From NCBI RefSeq assembly GCF_037126465.1, contig NC_088206.1:51688841-51752840 (forward strand): a DNA stretch of 64,000 nucleotides. Direction: 5' to 3'. The notes below the pieces were generated by a model. The model was not told where the DNA came from. It saw only the letters and a program-made list of their open reading frames with translations, and did not search any database. Every line of letters starts with the position of its first letter. Position 1 is the first letter of the stretch. The translations under genes and the position numbers were made by a program. Source of the DNA: Ornithodoros turicata. Its lineage: Eukaryota > Arthropoda > Arachnida > Ixodida > Argasidae. Shown piece after piece: positions 22,029 through 34,700 of this stretch.

Positions 22029-24489
22029 TTAGGGCTGTGCGAGTACTCGAAATTTCGAGTTCGAGTCGAGTCGATCTCGTACTCGACTCGAACTCGACTC
22101 GACAACTTTCGAGTACTCGATATCATTTCGAGCTCGCGTTAGATCCACATTAAAATCCATCACATGTAAGATATAACCTGTCACAACGATTCCACCGTTT
22201 GGAAACACACATTTTGCGCAGTCGTGATTGCTGTCACAGTTCTGCCATCTTGTTTTCACTATTAGCTTCGGCTAACCTCGACTTGGCTACAGACTGAGTA
22301 GTGGCTATGAATGGCAAACTGGCTTCAACTGGCTACTGCTGGCCATGGAGGCGTCGCGCGCGCGGAAGCGTATCCGACATGGGAGGAGCGCATTTCATAG
22401 TTTCGTTTCTTCTACGGGAGAGTCTGTTTCGGTTCTGCTAGTTCATAAAACTCGGAGACGTCTGACAAGAGTGAAGAAAGTCCATCTGCACAGAACCGAA
22501 AAGGGCTGGAAGCCTTGTGTAGGACTACTTTACGAAAATTTTCGGTACGAACGATTCCTTGCCGCGCCCATAGAGAGTCGATCACCGGGGATTGACGTTT
22601 GACAACATGTCATTGTCGCAACTTGACTGCTGGGACACAAAACCATGTTGACCGATAGCGTTCTCCTCTGCCCCTCTGTGACTCATGGACACGTACCCTC
22701 CTTGAGTGGAATACGTTGAACCCCTCCAATGGCCTCCTTCCGTACTTCTGTGACTCATGGTCACCTTAAAATGAACCCGTGGTGATCTTTTGGTGGTCGT
22801 AGGGTTGGTTACATAAGGTCACTCACAGCAGCAGTCAACTGGTGTCAGCACAAAGTGCACGCGACAAACCGAGGATGCCGAAGGAAAAAGCGATGCCAGC
22901 TGCCCGGTGCAGGAGATGGGTATCCGAGTTTGAGGACGTGTTTTCAACAGATGGTCCTTTATTACAAAGCCTTTGAGATACGGCTTTCCGGAGAGAAGCG
23001 ATGCCATGTTCCCCAGCACCTGTCAACGAACAAGCACATCTCAAGCATCAAGAGGAAGAATCTGACAACGCCACAGCTCCTGGCTGAAGCATTTAGCGGA
23101 CATCCAACAGCACACCCATTTCCTGGAGACCTATGCAAGGCATTGCTGTCAGCCGACATACCGCTGTGAAAACTGACGAACAGTGAGCTTCACAATTCCT
23201 TGGAGAAGTACACTAAGCAAAGTGTACCCGACCAGTCAATGCTCCGTAAAAGGTATGGCAGAGACTGCTATGAAGAGACTCTTGCAAAAATCAGAGAAGA
23301 AATCTGCGAGAATTATGTATGGGTGTCCCTCGACGAAACAACTGATAGCACCGGCAGTGATGTGGCAAATTTTATTGTCGGGATTTTGAAGGACGAAGAA
23401 GCTGGGCGTCCAATCCTGCACACATCCTGCTAAGTCTAGGAACTGGAGAAGGTGAACCACTCAACTATCGCACGTTTTTTTACCTCGTCTTTGGAACTGC
23501 TATGGCCTGGCAACATACATTACGAAAAGGTTCTCTTCGTGACAGACGGAGCGTCATACATGTGCAAAGCAGCAAAAGGACTTCTAGTTTTATATTCTAA
23601 AATGATCCATGTGACGTGCATTGTTCACACTATACACCGTGCCGCCGAAGAAATTCGATTGGTTTTTCCTGAAGTGGATTCGTTGGCGTTGAATACAAAA
23701 AAAAGTTTTTCTCAAGGCTCCTTCCAGAATTGCCATTTTCAGAGAGGACGCACTGGACATTCCTCTGCCGCCGCAACCTGTCCTAACACGATCAGGAACA
23801 TGGATCAATGCAGCCATACTACGCTCAGCATTTTAACGCTGTAAAGCGAGTGTTACTGCAGGTGGAAGGTGATGCTGTGTCTGTGAAGCGTGCAAGAGAC
23901 TGCATTAGCAGTGTAGAAGTTGAAAGGGACCTCGCATATATTAACACAAATTTCTGTTGTCTGACGGCAAGCAAGAAGCTGGAAACAGCTGGCCTTCCTC
24001 TGGGTCGAATCTGAAACAACTCTCCAACGTGTCCGCTCTGCGCTCCAATACCTGGAAGGGAAAGGCTCCAGAGCCGCTGTAAAGATGGAAGCACTTATTC
24101 AGAAGAATCGGGGTCTGCCAACGCTGCTCAACATTGGAGCGGTACTAAACGGGAGCAACACGCCCATACCAGGTCAAGAGCTAAGTCCGCACGAGATTTC
24201 CTGCTTCAAGTTTACCCCCGTGACATCGTGCGACGTAGAAAGAAGCTTCTCCCAATACAGGGCTCTCTTAAGAGCAAACAGGTGCACTTTTAAGTTCCAG
24301 AACCTGCGAATGACTTTTATTGTGGCGTGCTACAAGGAAAGTGATTTTCCGGAAGAACTGGATCAATAAAAGCTTGCAAGGCTATAGTAGTGTAGTGCCT
24401 ACAAGTATACTTTCCTATTTTGCTGTTTTTAGAGCCTAAATGCCTGCCTATTTTGATCTTTTTTAGTGCCTAAAAATCCTGGCCCTAGT
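22029..24489 (+). mobile_element. Decayed hAT-type DNA transposon (approximate limits)
   Basis: The proposed left end is TAGGGCTGTGCGAGTACTCG, followed by a palindrome-rich CGAGTCGAGT array (22040-22130). The proposed right end, near 24489, reads on the minus strand CTAGGGCCAGGATTTTTAG. Only TAGGGC is shared between the two ends, and I could not define an 8-bp target duplication, so the limits are tentative. Confidence 0.5.
22855..24369 (+). pseudogene. hAT-like transposase with BED-type finger, CGGBP1-related, broken
   Basis: Plus-strand pieces in several frames add up to one transposase. A zinc-finger-like segment has QHLSTNKHISSIKR (about 23008-23050). TTPQLLAEAFSGHP and DLCKALLSADIPL follow, an arrangement seen in the hAT-derived CGGBP1 protein. 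Next are VSLDETTDSTGSDVANFIV at about 23321-23380 (first catalytic Asp region of the RNase H-like core), VLFVTDGASYMCKA near 23540 and HVTCIVHTIHRAAEE near 23610. The C-terminal hAT dimerisation block is TSCDVERSFSQYRALL near 24230. Stops or frameshifts occur near 23168, 23433, 23720 and 24013, so no functional enzyme is made. Confidence 0.75.
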
Positions 24490-24633
24490 CATGTCCTAGG
24501 TGCGCACGGTACTGGAAGGGCTCTCTAGTGGAAAGGTCGCTCGTCAGAAACAATACTTTCAAGAAGCTCCGAAGAAGCAATAAAATAACTCCAGTTTCCA
24601 TGCGGATATGCTTCGGAGTTACGGTTACAAATA

Positions 24634-25720
24634 TTAGACAGACTGTATGGGCTGTTCTTTTCTTTGTGTTTGTGACGCTAAGTCAGGTAGCATAACGCTG
24701 AAGTAGAAGTTGTCTAGGGATTCTTTAGCCGCTTTGCAGCACTCCAAATCACCGTAGATCCTCTCAACCACTATACACCTTTCAGAACAAATGACAAAGT
24801 CTTCCCACTCACGGCCAGTCACACCCACTTGTCCCGGTATCTGAAAATAGCACTCGTGGTCCCTCTTTAGTTTTGGGTGCCCATGTACAGCGATGTCCAA
24901 ATATGGCATCTCGTCCTTTGCAAAAGAAGGTTCGCTATCTCTAAGGAAATAAGGACACTTGATTTGAAGAACACCACGTGGTGTGTGTTCAGTTGCGTCA
25001 TATGCAAATCTGTCTGGTGAGGTTCCCAGCCAAGGACCGCCTGGATGAACAATGAGAAGAAGCGCTGGTACTTTGTATGGGATGACAGTGTCCACAAACA
25101 ATGTGATCTCTCTTGGCACGACTTTCAGTAGTTGTTGCTCTGACGTTCTGTGGTCACCACACTTCTCGGCGTGCTGGCTTGTTGGACTGCTTGTAGGTCA
25201 CCGGTGAACCCAGTGGAGCTGGACTAAATCTTGTTTCTGTCAATGGCAACTTCGCTCCTTTTTGAAGCACGGACGCAAAATGATGTCCTTCACTCGCCAG
25301 ACATTTGGTCACGTCTATCAATGCATTTTGCACAGTACTTTACTCTCGTCCTCAGCTCGAAGGTCAAACAGCCAAACAGAAGTTGCTGTTTGCTTCTCTC
25401 CTTCTCTGGCCTTCCTCCAGTCCACCTCTTGCACACCCAATGGTCTCATCGGAGCTTTCGTTGGATGACGCCAATAATGCGGAGGGTCTGTACATGAAAT
25501 CTTAGGGGAGCCGCGTCAAAACACGATTCCTAGCAACGGTACTACACGGGGGAGGGCTATGGCATGGCTGCAGGCTCCAGCAACACCTGCAGTGCACTGG
25601 CACAACGACTCTACTAAAGTGCTGGTGCTCGTCTTGAGCACTAGATGTGAAGCATACGGTTGCCCTCTCTTGTTCTTGCCCCTGTAGCACATCCCGCGCA
25701 AGTATACCTTGCCACACCTA
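24634..25720 (-). pseudogene. SWIM zinc finger plus YqaJ-type exonuclease gene, broken
   Basis: Read on the minus strand, 25701-25516 shows YASHLVLKTSTSTLVE then CQCTAGVAGACSHAIAL, a SWIM finger (C-x-C-x(n)-C-x-H). CTDPPHYWRHP follows. After frameshifts, 25119-24634 shows VHPGGPWLGTSPDRFAYD, GVLQIKCPYFL and YFQIPGQVGVTGREWEDFV, the core of a YqaJ/lambda-exonuclease-like fold. The usual LEIKCP has become LQIKCP, so the acidic metal ligand is lost. This SWIM-YqaJ pairing is frequent in chelicerate repeat families. In-frame stops between the domains make it dead. Confidence 0.7.
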
Positions 25721-26590
25721 AGAAGTTAAGTTAATACTTTGGTTCACACAAGATGCAACAGAAGCACATTAGTGAGAGCAAATTTCATTGTAGATGTCAA
25801 TAACATGAAACAGTACGCATGTTTGACACACACAAACCAAAAAAAGAAACGTGTGCAGGGATTTATTCTGAATTCAGATGGTATCAGATATGCGTTTCTG
25901 AAACGATACTTATAGTCGAGAAATGATTGCACAGGCGACGGGAAAATGTCCCTCTGATATATGGGGAGGAAGGCACAAGGCGATCTGAGTCACAACAATT
26001 AATGTATGAATGAATCCATGTACGCAACTGATCAGTTTTGTTGTGTTTGTAACGTTGGCCTACGTGTGCTCGACAGGAGTTGCTCCAGCTTGTACCCTAC
26101 TTTTCATGCACACCTTGCCATACTACTCATAATGCACTCGAAATCTTCGACAGTGCACGTTTGCTACGAGCGTAAGGCGTAGGGTGGTAATGCGTGAAAA
26201 CAGCTAAGTGCGCTCTCACGAGTGGAAAATGTTTTGTGCTGGCAAGCAAACGCCCGCTTCTAACCGCGTACGCTACATTTCCTCAAGCGCTACATTACTT
26301 CTTTACACATGCAAAGCCCATACTACAAGAAAATTCGTGTTCTTACCTTGCACCTGTCGTATTTGTCAGGACTCCACGTGTGACGTCACAACGAAGTTGT
26401 AAGATTTCTTCAGCTGCCGTTGTACCGCCAACTGCATTGCTGTTGTATTGCAGCGGCCGCGACGCATTCGATTTGACAAATCGTTAAATGCTCACCGCCG
26501 CCGGGAATGCCCAATTGCGGCTGGGACATGCTTCATGACATGTTTTGTAGTGCAATACGAAACCAACAGTATATGCAAGCGCAGGGTCAC
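25721..26590. other. No recognisable gene
   Basis: Only short ORFs. I see no motif, TIR or splice-consistent exon. Confidence 0.5.
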
Positions 26591-27973
26591 CACTGATTTC
26601 TATGATAAAGGCTGGATCGCGCATAGGAGAGGGGCTCGTTGGAGAGAGGTGCGGCAGCCGGCCGCCATGTTGGAGGGCCCAATGGCGCCTGCTGCCCCCA
26701 TAGGAAACAATGGGAAGCGATTTGATTTGAAGTATTTAGTGCGCTTTAAACGCTCCTCATTGCTGATTAGCACGCATCTTTCTTAGGAATCAGTGTGTTG
26801 ATGTATTCCAAACGTGCTTCAGCCGTGTTCCTGTAGTTTTTAATGGTAATTGCCTTCTTTTTCTTCTCCGCTGCCTATGTACTCCGAATGGGGGGGGGGG
26901 GGGGGGGGTCGTGAGTGTTGTGCACAGGGAGCATACGCATGAAGGTGAATTCGGTGAATGTCAACCTATAAAATTAATTCTTTTTGCTCAGAAAGGTTTC
27001 ACACTGTTTGTTATTTAAGCTACTTCCGTTTTTATATTTTTTCTTTGTTTTCGTTTGTTGTTCGGTTTTCGTGGAGTGTTCCGCGGTTTTCGTTCGTTAT
27101 TGTGTGGTTTGGTGTTGTATGGTTCTCGTTTGACTTATTACATTATCGTATAATGTTGTACGAGTGTCTCTGTGTGTGTTCTACAATAAGACCTCGATCC
27201 TTATTGTGAAAGGGCTCATTATTTTATTCACCACATCACCACCAGCAATGGGGTGGAGTATCGCCCATGGCGATGAAACTCCCCGTTCCTCACCTTAAAA
27301 TAACGTTATTGTCACGACTCACGAGTGCGTTGCAGTTGTTCAGCTGTCAGCGCATTTCATTACAGAAATTCGAAGCGCTGTGCACGAATAGCATGCACAC
27401 GCATGGCTTATCACACACGCTGTAGGAGCGACTGCACATACGAGGTTAACACAGCAATTTATTTACTTCCACCGTACCTCACAAATTAAAAGAATAGTGT
27501 ATCAAATTGGCATATTGGGGCAGCATCCGCTGCATCCGCTTCTTCGGCACAGCTGGGCGACTGCGAGGGGAACCTGTAGAGCACAAGCGAATTGTTTATA
27601 GAAAATACATGGTTTTGAGATGTATAGGAGCAACCACACGTACTTTCTTAGTACGTAATGGCACCAGCGAAGTAGCAATGCAAGCAAGTCCGAGTTGTCA
27701 GATGCATGCGATACGAATAAAATTTTTTCCTCAAAATAAAGAGCTCACCTGTGAAAAATTATCCCTCTTTCTCTGTCCGTGTGAAGTGTACTCAAAGCTA
27801 CAACAAACTGGCATGACATGCCCTTTAACTTAAATGAAATTTTAAAAAATACGGGCAGCCCCGCTTTAACTAAATGCAGATGACAGGATGCGTTGGGCCC
27901 ACCAATATGGCGGCCGGTGACCACGCTGCGGAGCACCCTATGCGCGACCCAGCCTATACTATAGAGATCAGTG
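26591..27973. mobile_element. Non-autonomous TIR element of 1.4 kb
   Basis: Imperfect inverted repeats of about 100 bases bound it. The left arm begins CACTGATTTCTATGATAAAG and the right arm, complemented, CACTGATCTCTATAGTATAG. Both continue into GCTGG.TCGCGCATAGG and later into CCGGCCGCCATNTTGG.GGGCCCAA. A G18-type run lies at 26890-26907. No transposase is present. Confidence 0.6.
27225..27300 (+). mobile_element. LINE 3'-end scrap
   Basis: CCAGCAATGGGGTGGAGTA and GGCGATGAAACTCCC match, in reverse orientation, the 3' end of the I-group LINE at 57905-57985. It is a very short 5'-truncated insertion inside the 26591-27973 element. Confidence 0.55.
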
Positions 27974-28190
27974 AGTGTCGCAAGCAGTGGTCGCAAGCAT
28001 GGATGGCAAGCATGCTCGACTGGGCTCGGCTATGGAACTCAAGGAGTTGTCCGTGTAATGGCGGACCTTAATGACGATAGCGATGGGTTTTGCTGTTTTG
28101 CGTACCCTCTATAGACCAACGCTTAGCTACATTCGGCGACAGTTTCGGTTTCATGGTAACATAAGCACGAGGTAACCGTTGAGCTAACGC

Positions 28191-28206
28191 GGGGGGGGGG
28201 GGGGGT
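28191..28206. repeat. Poly-G run
   Basis: A G16 homopolymer in the 28-kb upstream region. Such runs are also at 26890 and 44430 and are prone to length error. Confidence 0.7.
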
Positions 28207-28375
28207 CCGACCAAGTTAACGTGATTGAGGACTGTTCTGAGGTATGCTAAGACGCAATTATTTGACAAGTTCTGTCTCGAATTGGTGGCTTGATGGTTCG
28301 GCAGCATAGGACTAAAAGTTACTCACAGTGACTTCCGACGGCGAAAACACTGGCTCAAATTCAAGTATAAATAGG

Positions 28376-28384
28376 CTGCGAATT
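28376..28384 (+). promoter_or_regulatory. TATA box of the SLC13-like gene
   Basis: TATAAATAG lies 190 bases upstream of the proposed ATG at 28566, so transcription would start near 28406 and leave a 5' leader of about 160 bases. No other TATA box of this quality was seen between 28200 and 28566. Confidence 0.45.
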
Positions 28385-28565
28385 TAATTGAAATCTTTTG
28401 CACGGCGACTCTAAGCATCGTAAGAGAACACGTGACAACACCTGTTGTTTCGGGCTGGGTCCGTCGATTTAGAGGACGTGTTCTCGCGAATGCTTGTCTT
28501 CTTCTTTGGAACAGCTTGATGAGGGCACGCAGTGCTCGTGTACTGAGAAGTTATTGAATAGCAAG

Positions 28566-28715
28566 ATGCCGTCTGACAAGGCAAAAATCGTCAAAGTTGT
28601 AGAGATCGGCTACGCGTTAGATGTGACAGCGCATAGCTGGCCCATAGCACGGCAGGCAGTCGGTTACGGCGTCGTCACCCTTCTCATGGGACTCGCTCTG
28701 AGGTCAAGCCGAGCG
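28566..28715 (+). CDS. SLC13-like exon 1
   Basis: It encodes residues 1-50, including a hydrophobic stretch (AVGYGVVTLLMGLAL). The ATG at 28566 is the first in-frame ATG after the TATA box. The donor is GCG|GTAAGC, phase 0. Confidence 0.65.
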
Positions 28716-31700
28716 GTAAGCAAGAACTGTTTGTCACCCTTGCACGGGAAGCGACGTTGAAAGTTGTAGCGCTAAAGGTTGCACGGAGAGTAATCTACAG
28801 TGATATGAAGTAGGCGACAAAAGGGATCAGAGAGCGATGTTGACATCGCTGTGTCCCCCGTCTCTGTTCCCTTTTGTCGCTTACGCTTCATGTCGTCGTA
28901 TCAACCAGCCGTACATCTACAGTCTACAGTTTAATGTCCGAACGTAATCTATAGAAGTCTACCCGCGCAGGGATGCCATGAACGTCTATTGCTCGAGTTA
29001 GAACATTGTAGTCTGCATGTAAAGCTCTGAAGGAGATTCAATCCTCGTGAATTACAAGCCGCGTCTACATACGACACAAGCGCATCGAATCGAGTTGCCG
29101 AATAGAATAGAATCCGCATATGTAAACGAGTCAGTTGGCTCGGAGAGCTTATCGTATTTAATCCGCTAAACAGAGGTAGATCGAATCGCTGGATGCGCAT
29201 TCAGATAGCGCATGTAAAACAAAGATGCGCATGTAAACCAAACAATACAGAAGCTCGGGAACTTGAAAAAGGGAAAAGAACAGTCTCTTCTGAAGTCACT
29301 TCCGAATTTTGGGCAGGGGTGGCAAGTACAAAATAAGTTCGCAAGTTGGAAAGTGTCTTGAGTATTAAAGCCATGGGGATCCTCCTTCCCTTTGCCACGA
29401 CGTACGTATGCGGTTCAACTAAGTAAAAAAGATGCTGGCTCCAGGACTCTAAAATAGAACGTCCTGACTTCCGGTTAGGGATGGTACCGTTACACAGCGT
29501 CAGCGTGGTGTAACAGTCCAACTGCGCAAGTTATTCGAATTCCATTGATTCTTGGGCGTTGGAGAATAATGCATTTCTGTCGTCCATGTCTAGCCTGCCG
29601 AGGCTCCTTCCCGTTATTTACGTGCTTATGTGAACTTGACTTGCTGCGACGACATCTGTGAAGACAAAGTGCAGGTTGCAGCTGAACATCGAGCAAAAAC
29701 TGAGCTGCTTGAGTGTTGAGAGCTGCTTGAGTGAGTGAACAATCCCAGCTGCTTGAGTGTTGTACATCACCGCACCGTCGATAGGGCTGCCACCTTTGAC
29801 CATGAAAAATACCTGCAGAGTGAGTGAACCCAAGAGGGAGAGGAGGAAGAGTAAACCAAAGAGTGAGGGAAATTGAGAACCAAGAACGAAGCATAGGAGA
29901 GAGATAGAAATTAGGAGAGGATGAAAGGAGAGGGTGAAAGGTGAAAGGAGAGAAAACATCCGTTCAACAACCTAAAAAAAATAAAAATAAATAACTGTTT
30001 GTTCCGTTTGTACTTATCGCGTTGCAACATATCGAAAATAATTATTGGAAACAATGGAGAGTGCTACCACTTACCACGGCGGAGTTAGGCCCGTTCCAAA
30101 TTCCTTCGATGGGCTCACGGAATTTGTCGAAAGTTCTCGGTGGAACGGTGTGGTAAACTACCGCCAAAACGCTGCCGGCAACAAATAACCGGCCTATACC
30201 TATACCTAATACCTGTATTTATCTTTCCGAGAACCAATACATTAGCACGGAATGTGTTTGCTGATCTGGGAAGGAGGTTGAACGCTAGGCAAGTAGCGAG
30301 GCAAGTTTGCGCCCAGGGCAGAGTAAAGCTGGAGTGCCCCCCCACCCCCACCCCACTGCCGCGAGAAGCCCTGTAAACAAAGAAATGAAAACGCTTATTT
30401 GCACTGCCGAGACCGTAAATTCAAATTTTCGTTGTTCCAGCTTAATCCTGTCAAACCAACCTGCCAGGGCCTGCCATTCGGCGCCCTCTCTTGCGAGGCC
30501 GCCCAGGGCGGCTGCCCCTCTCGCCCCCCTGTCGCTACGGCTCTGGCTACGAGGTTGCCCCTAGTTAAAACCTGTCAGATAGCTGCCCGTAATGAAGCCG
30601 TGTTGGAAGTGAGTGCTCTTGGTATCGACCTCTTTACCCGTGTGCGTCCCTATCGTGCACTCTCAGTTATTTAGAGTGACCGCTTACAGAACCGCTGTTC
30701 GGCACCGGTAGTGACTTTGAGAGGACTTGTTTCAGGCTGGGAAATGTCTCTTCGTCATCGGCAGTCTGCTGGTGTTGTTTGTCCTGGAACCCATCCCGTA
30801 CCAAGTCTCGTCTATGTTGCCATTGTTCCTCTTCCCACTGGCAGGGCTTCTCGAGGCTAACAAAATCACTGGAGCCTACATGAACGTGAGTGTTACGTAT
30901 TCTGGGGAACATTCATTCAGCCCCAACATTCTGAACAAGAGATGTGGTGCTCGGGAATAACAAATAAATTACGCATGACACCGTTCAAATTGCTGATGAG
31001 AGAGAATTCCGAGATGAGTGTCCTCGAAAGAAGAGGGGAAAAACATCACAAGAAACAAAAGAAATAAAAATTCAGGGTGCTCTGTATGTGATAGCGTTGT
31101 GGTACTGTCACCGTACATGTATTGGTCACCGTACATGTTACCCGTGCGGCGCAGTGGCACGCCCGACCATATAGGCTGGCATTGGTCTGAAACACAGGTT
31201 TCGCCTGCAAACGCGTCCACTTCTTATTGATATCACTGTACCCTTTGGAGCGCATTTCTGAACATCTCGCTGAGTGTAATGGCGGCACGCTTTGTCGCAC
31301 GCCGCTTCCTAGCATTATAATACGAACAAGCACACAAACAAAAGACACAAGCGAGAGAACCCTATCCAACTTCTTCACCAACTAACCCGACGATTTTAAG
31401 ATTCATTCGTACCAATATGGGCCGCAGGGCGCTTACGTTCCACATTTTTAGTCACCGCGTCCGCATCTCCCGCGGCAGCGTATCCGGCACATCTGGGAAC
31501 TACGATATACATGTGCGAGTGCTCCGTAGCAAATCGCCTAGTGCAGTGGTTCCCAAACTGTGCCACCCATCAGAACTACGGGTTATCTCATCGCGACGCC
31601 CATGAGCGTATCATACATCATGCTCGCGGCCATTTCTATGGTCACGTGTATGTTGACCTTTGCAGTGATGCGTGACCAGGACCTGTCCAGAATGCATTGC

Positions 31701-34700
31701 GTTCGCCTGACACGCTATTGCATATGGATTGATATGTGGTAGTGCACGTCTGTAGAGATATCTCATTTCTGGCTGAAACTTGGTACGCTGCTAGTCCGAA
31801 CTTGTACATATCGCTAAACCTCGGTGCCGGTACAAACAAAAACAGGTACAACACAGATCACTGTACTGTCCGTGCTGGGAAACGCTCGTCATGTCCTATG
31901 CTGGTCGTTTTTCGCGCACTCGGCTCGCCGTGTAGGTGCGCCCTTTCACGCAACCGAATTCCTCGTCTGTGTGCATCCTGATACTGATAAAAATAAGAGA
32001 TAAACGAAGAAGACGAAGAGAGTGTTCTTTACGTAGGCTGGCCTCAACGACAGCGGCCTCACAAGATAGGCAACACAACAGTGTCTGCTGTTTCTGTAGA
32101 ATTCGAAGGTCCGTCTTTTTGGCGGGCCGTTTTGCCATTCCGTGAATTCAAGCTATACGATTCTTAGACCTCCACACCGCGTCGTTTTTGTCTGCCGTGG
32201 GTGTGACAAATGGTTTACGACAAGAAAGTGTTGCAAGCAGAGAACGTTTTTAACGTCGTCTTTTGTCATGATGATGATGATTTTGATGGCGCATCAGATA
32301 CTCAGGTCAGTCTTTCCTCATCACAGAGGCAACAATATAACTTGAACCTAAAAATATGTAGATGTAAAAATATGAAAGGATAAAAACATCGTAATATGTA
32401 TGATATAACCGCTAATGGGGCAACAGATATATGTCCTTGAAACAGAGAGGTAACAATCGTGCCGGCCTGCGCATGCGATTCTGCATGGGATAGTCCTGTA
32501 GGTCACGTGACCCCACACGTTACGCAAACAGCATGACGACCACCATGATGTAAAGGGAATCCGTATGAAAATACCCGAGTTATGAGAGCAATGGGCTCTG
32601 GTCCACCAGTACTGGTGGTCCACAGCTGAATCTTGGTACTGGTGGTCCACAGCTATGAATCTTCATAAAATATTCATAGCTACCTAGTCCGTCATCCAGA
32701 CATCAGTTCCAAAGCTTACGCGCATAAAATGTTGTACGCTAGTTCCTCAGTCGAAACTATTGTTCGGCTGCTATTTCTCGACGTTTTACGGGGTGCCACT
32801 TCTGGTACAGCTTGGGGCAAAAGTTTAAGGAACAATGGGGTGTCGCATTTCATCGTTGGGACGCCACCGTAGCAGCAATCAGGAGCGGACACACATACTG
32901 TGAGATGGATAGAATAGCCATTCACCCGATTCTCATTCGATCTCTTTATAGCTAGCAGGAGGCTGCTCCAATAAAGAAATACGCCAATGCCGTGCTTCGT
33001 AAACTTTTGTCCCAAGCTGAACATGGAAAGAGAACACCTCGAGCGCCTGCAGTGAACACACGGCTATCGGCTATTGTTAAATAGACTTGCGTACTAGACG
33101 AGTGGCGCCACTAGTTAGACCCTGTGGCACGGCACCATCTGCAGTCGAACACGTAAGAAGCATGTCCCATCGATGTCCTGGCTGGAGTATAGTCTGCTCC
33201 ACTTTGTTGTAGTCAATTGTACTCTATAAAATGGCGTAGATACAGACTAGCTGGTGGACGAACTCCATAATTATGGTGCCTGAGCGTGTTGTGTTGCCCA
33301 TTGCGCATGCACCTTCATTGTGGAGTCAATCCTACTCTTCCTATAGCGCCAAGCCAAGGATCCCGTAGGGAGGGGTTCTAGGGGGAAAGCTAGAACCATA
33401 AAAAAGTTATAGCTCTATCGCTCACATAGTTGGGCGAGTCACATACAAAAAGGAAACCCGAAGGACGCAGTCAGAGAATACTTACGAAGAGCAACACGAC
33501 GAGCATTTGGGTTAGTTTATGTGAATGCATGAGGATGAGGTAAGCACGACACAAAAGACAAAGGGACGGAGGTGCAGACATTACGCTCGTCCTGTATGCT
33601 CATCCGTCCCTTTGTCTTTTACGTCGTGGTTGCCTCATCATGTACTTACGAAAAGATCCTATACTCTTGTCACATCACTGCTCTTCGTTGCACGCGAGAC
33701 GCTCCCGGGACGAAAACACTTCATTATGACGCCTCCGCAATGCTAATTACATTTTCACACTAAGTGACTTTGGAGAAGCGCGATAACGCGAAGAACAACG
33801 TAAGAAACAGAGATATGCAAAACCAAAACTATAGAGAGAAGGTCATGCGGTCTGTCGCGCGATACGCAGCCGCCAAAAGGTAATTTCAGAGTATTTCAGA
33901 AGGATTGCGACACAATCTGTATAACTTGGGGCGGCATGACACTCTTAAATTCCCTTTTAACACCCCTGCCTATGTGCGACGGTGCAGGACGACATCCTGA
34001 CATCGATATCATCCATTCTGGTTGCCCTCATTGTGATGAAGTCTCCGCTGAGTCGACGCGCTGCCCTGTGGCTTCTCTGCTGGACAGGTGTCAAAGTGAA
34101 AACGGTAATGCTCAGCGTTATGAGCCTTGTGTTCTTCGTCTCCATGTTTGTGAGCAGCACCATGACGACGGGACTTCTTGTTGGCTTCATCGACGCTCTC
34201 ATCTTCGAAATCTATGCCAATAATCTACGCGTTCGATATGCCATGTACACACGAGAGGTATGTGTTGCCCTAGAGTAAACCTATTTATGTTGTAAGGTTT
34301 CCCCCTTCACAGCTACCACGTTGGTCACCGTTGTTGTCGTTTAGGTGGCTATGTGTGCAAATCTTGATGGTAAATACTAACTATGAAGTTCGTTTTCGCC
34401 TCCACATAAGATTCACTGGACAACACCAACAAGACGTCATCATCATTAGCACGCTTGAAACATGTCAAAAATCATATTCGCTATAGTAGTTCTCGTGCGT
34501 CATCCTTCCACTATGATTTGCATCACATGCACATTTTTGTGTTTTGTGTGAACACGTTGTACTATCAGTTGCTATTTTCTCGTGACAACGTTTTGTAGGG
34601 CAACATATTGCGATTGGAAAAATAACCATGGATATTTCATGTTTGAAAACGTCGAAATTTGTTCCTACAAAAAAAAAAAAAACTCCAATAATCTGCCTCA

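Larger units (their letters stand above)
30886..33987 (+). other. SLC13-like intron 2
   Basis: It holds small foldback elements at 32808-33019 and 33527-33645 and short direct repeats (TACTGGTGGTCCACAGCT twice near 32610-32653). No exon-like ORF with membrane or repeat features was found. Confidence 0.55.

Noticed and set aside
26890..26918. Long poly-G run as a possible G-quadruplex regulator
   Set aside because: Similar G runs occur at several unrelated places, and homopolymer length is unreliable. There is no link to a gene.
32716..33024. A 102-residue minus-strand ORF that looked like a transposase tail
   Set aside because: Most of it lies within the inverted arms of a 212-bp MITE and it shows no catalytic motif.
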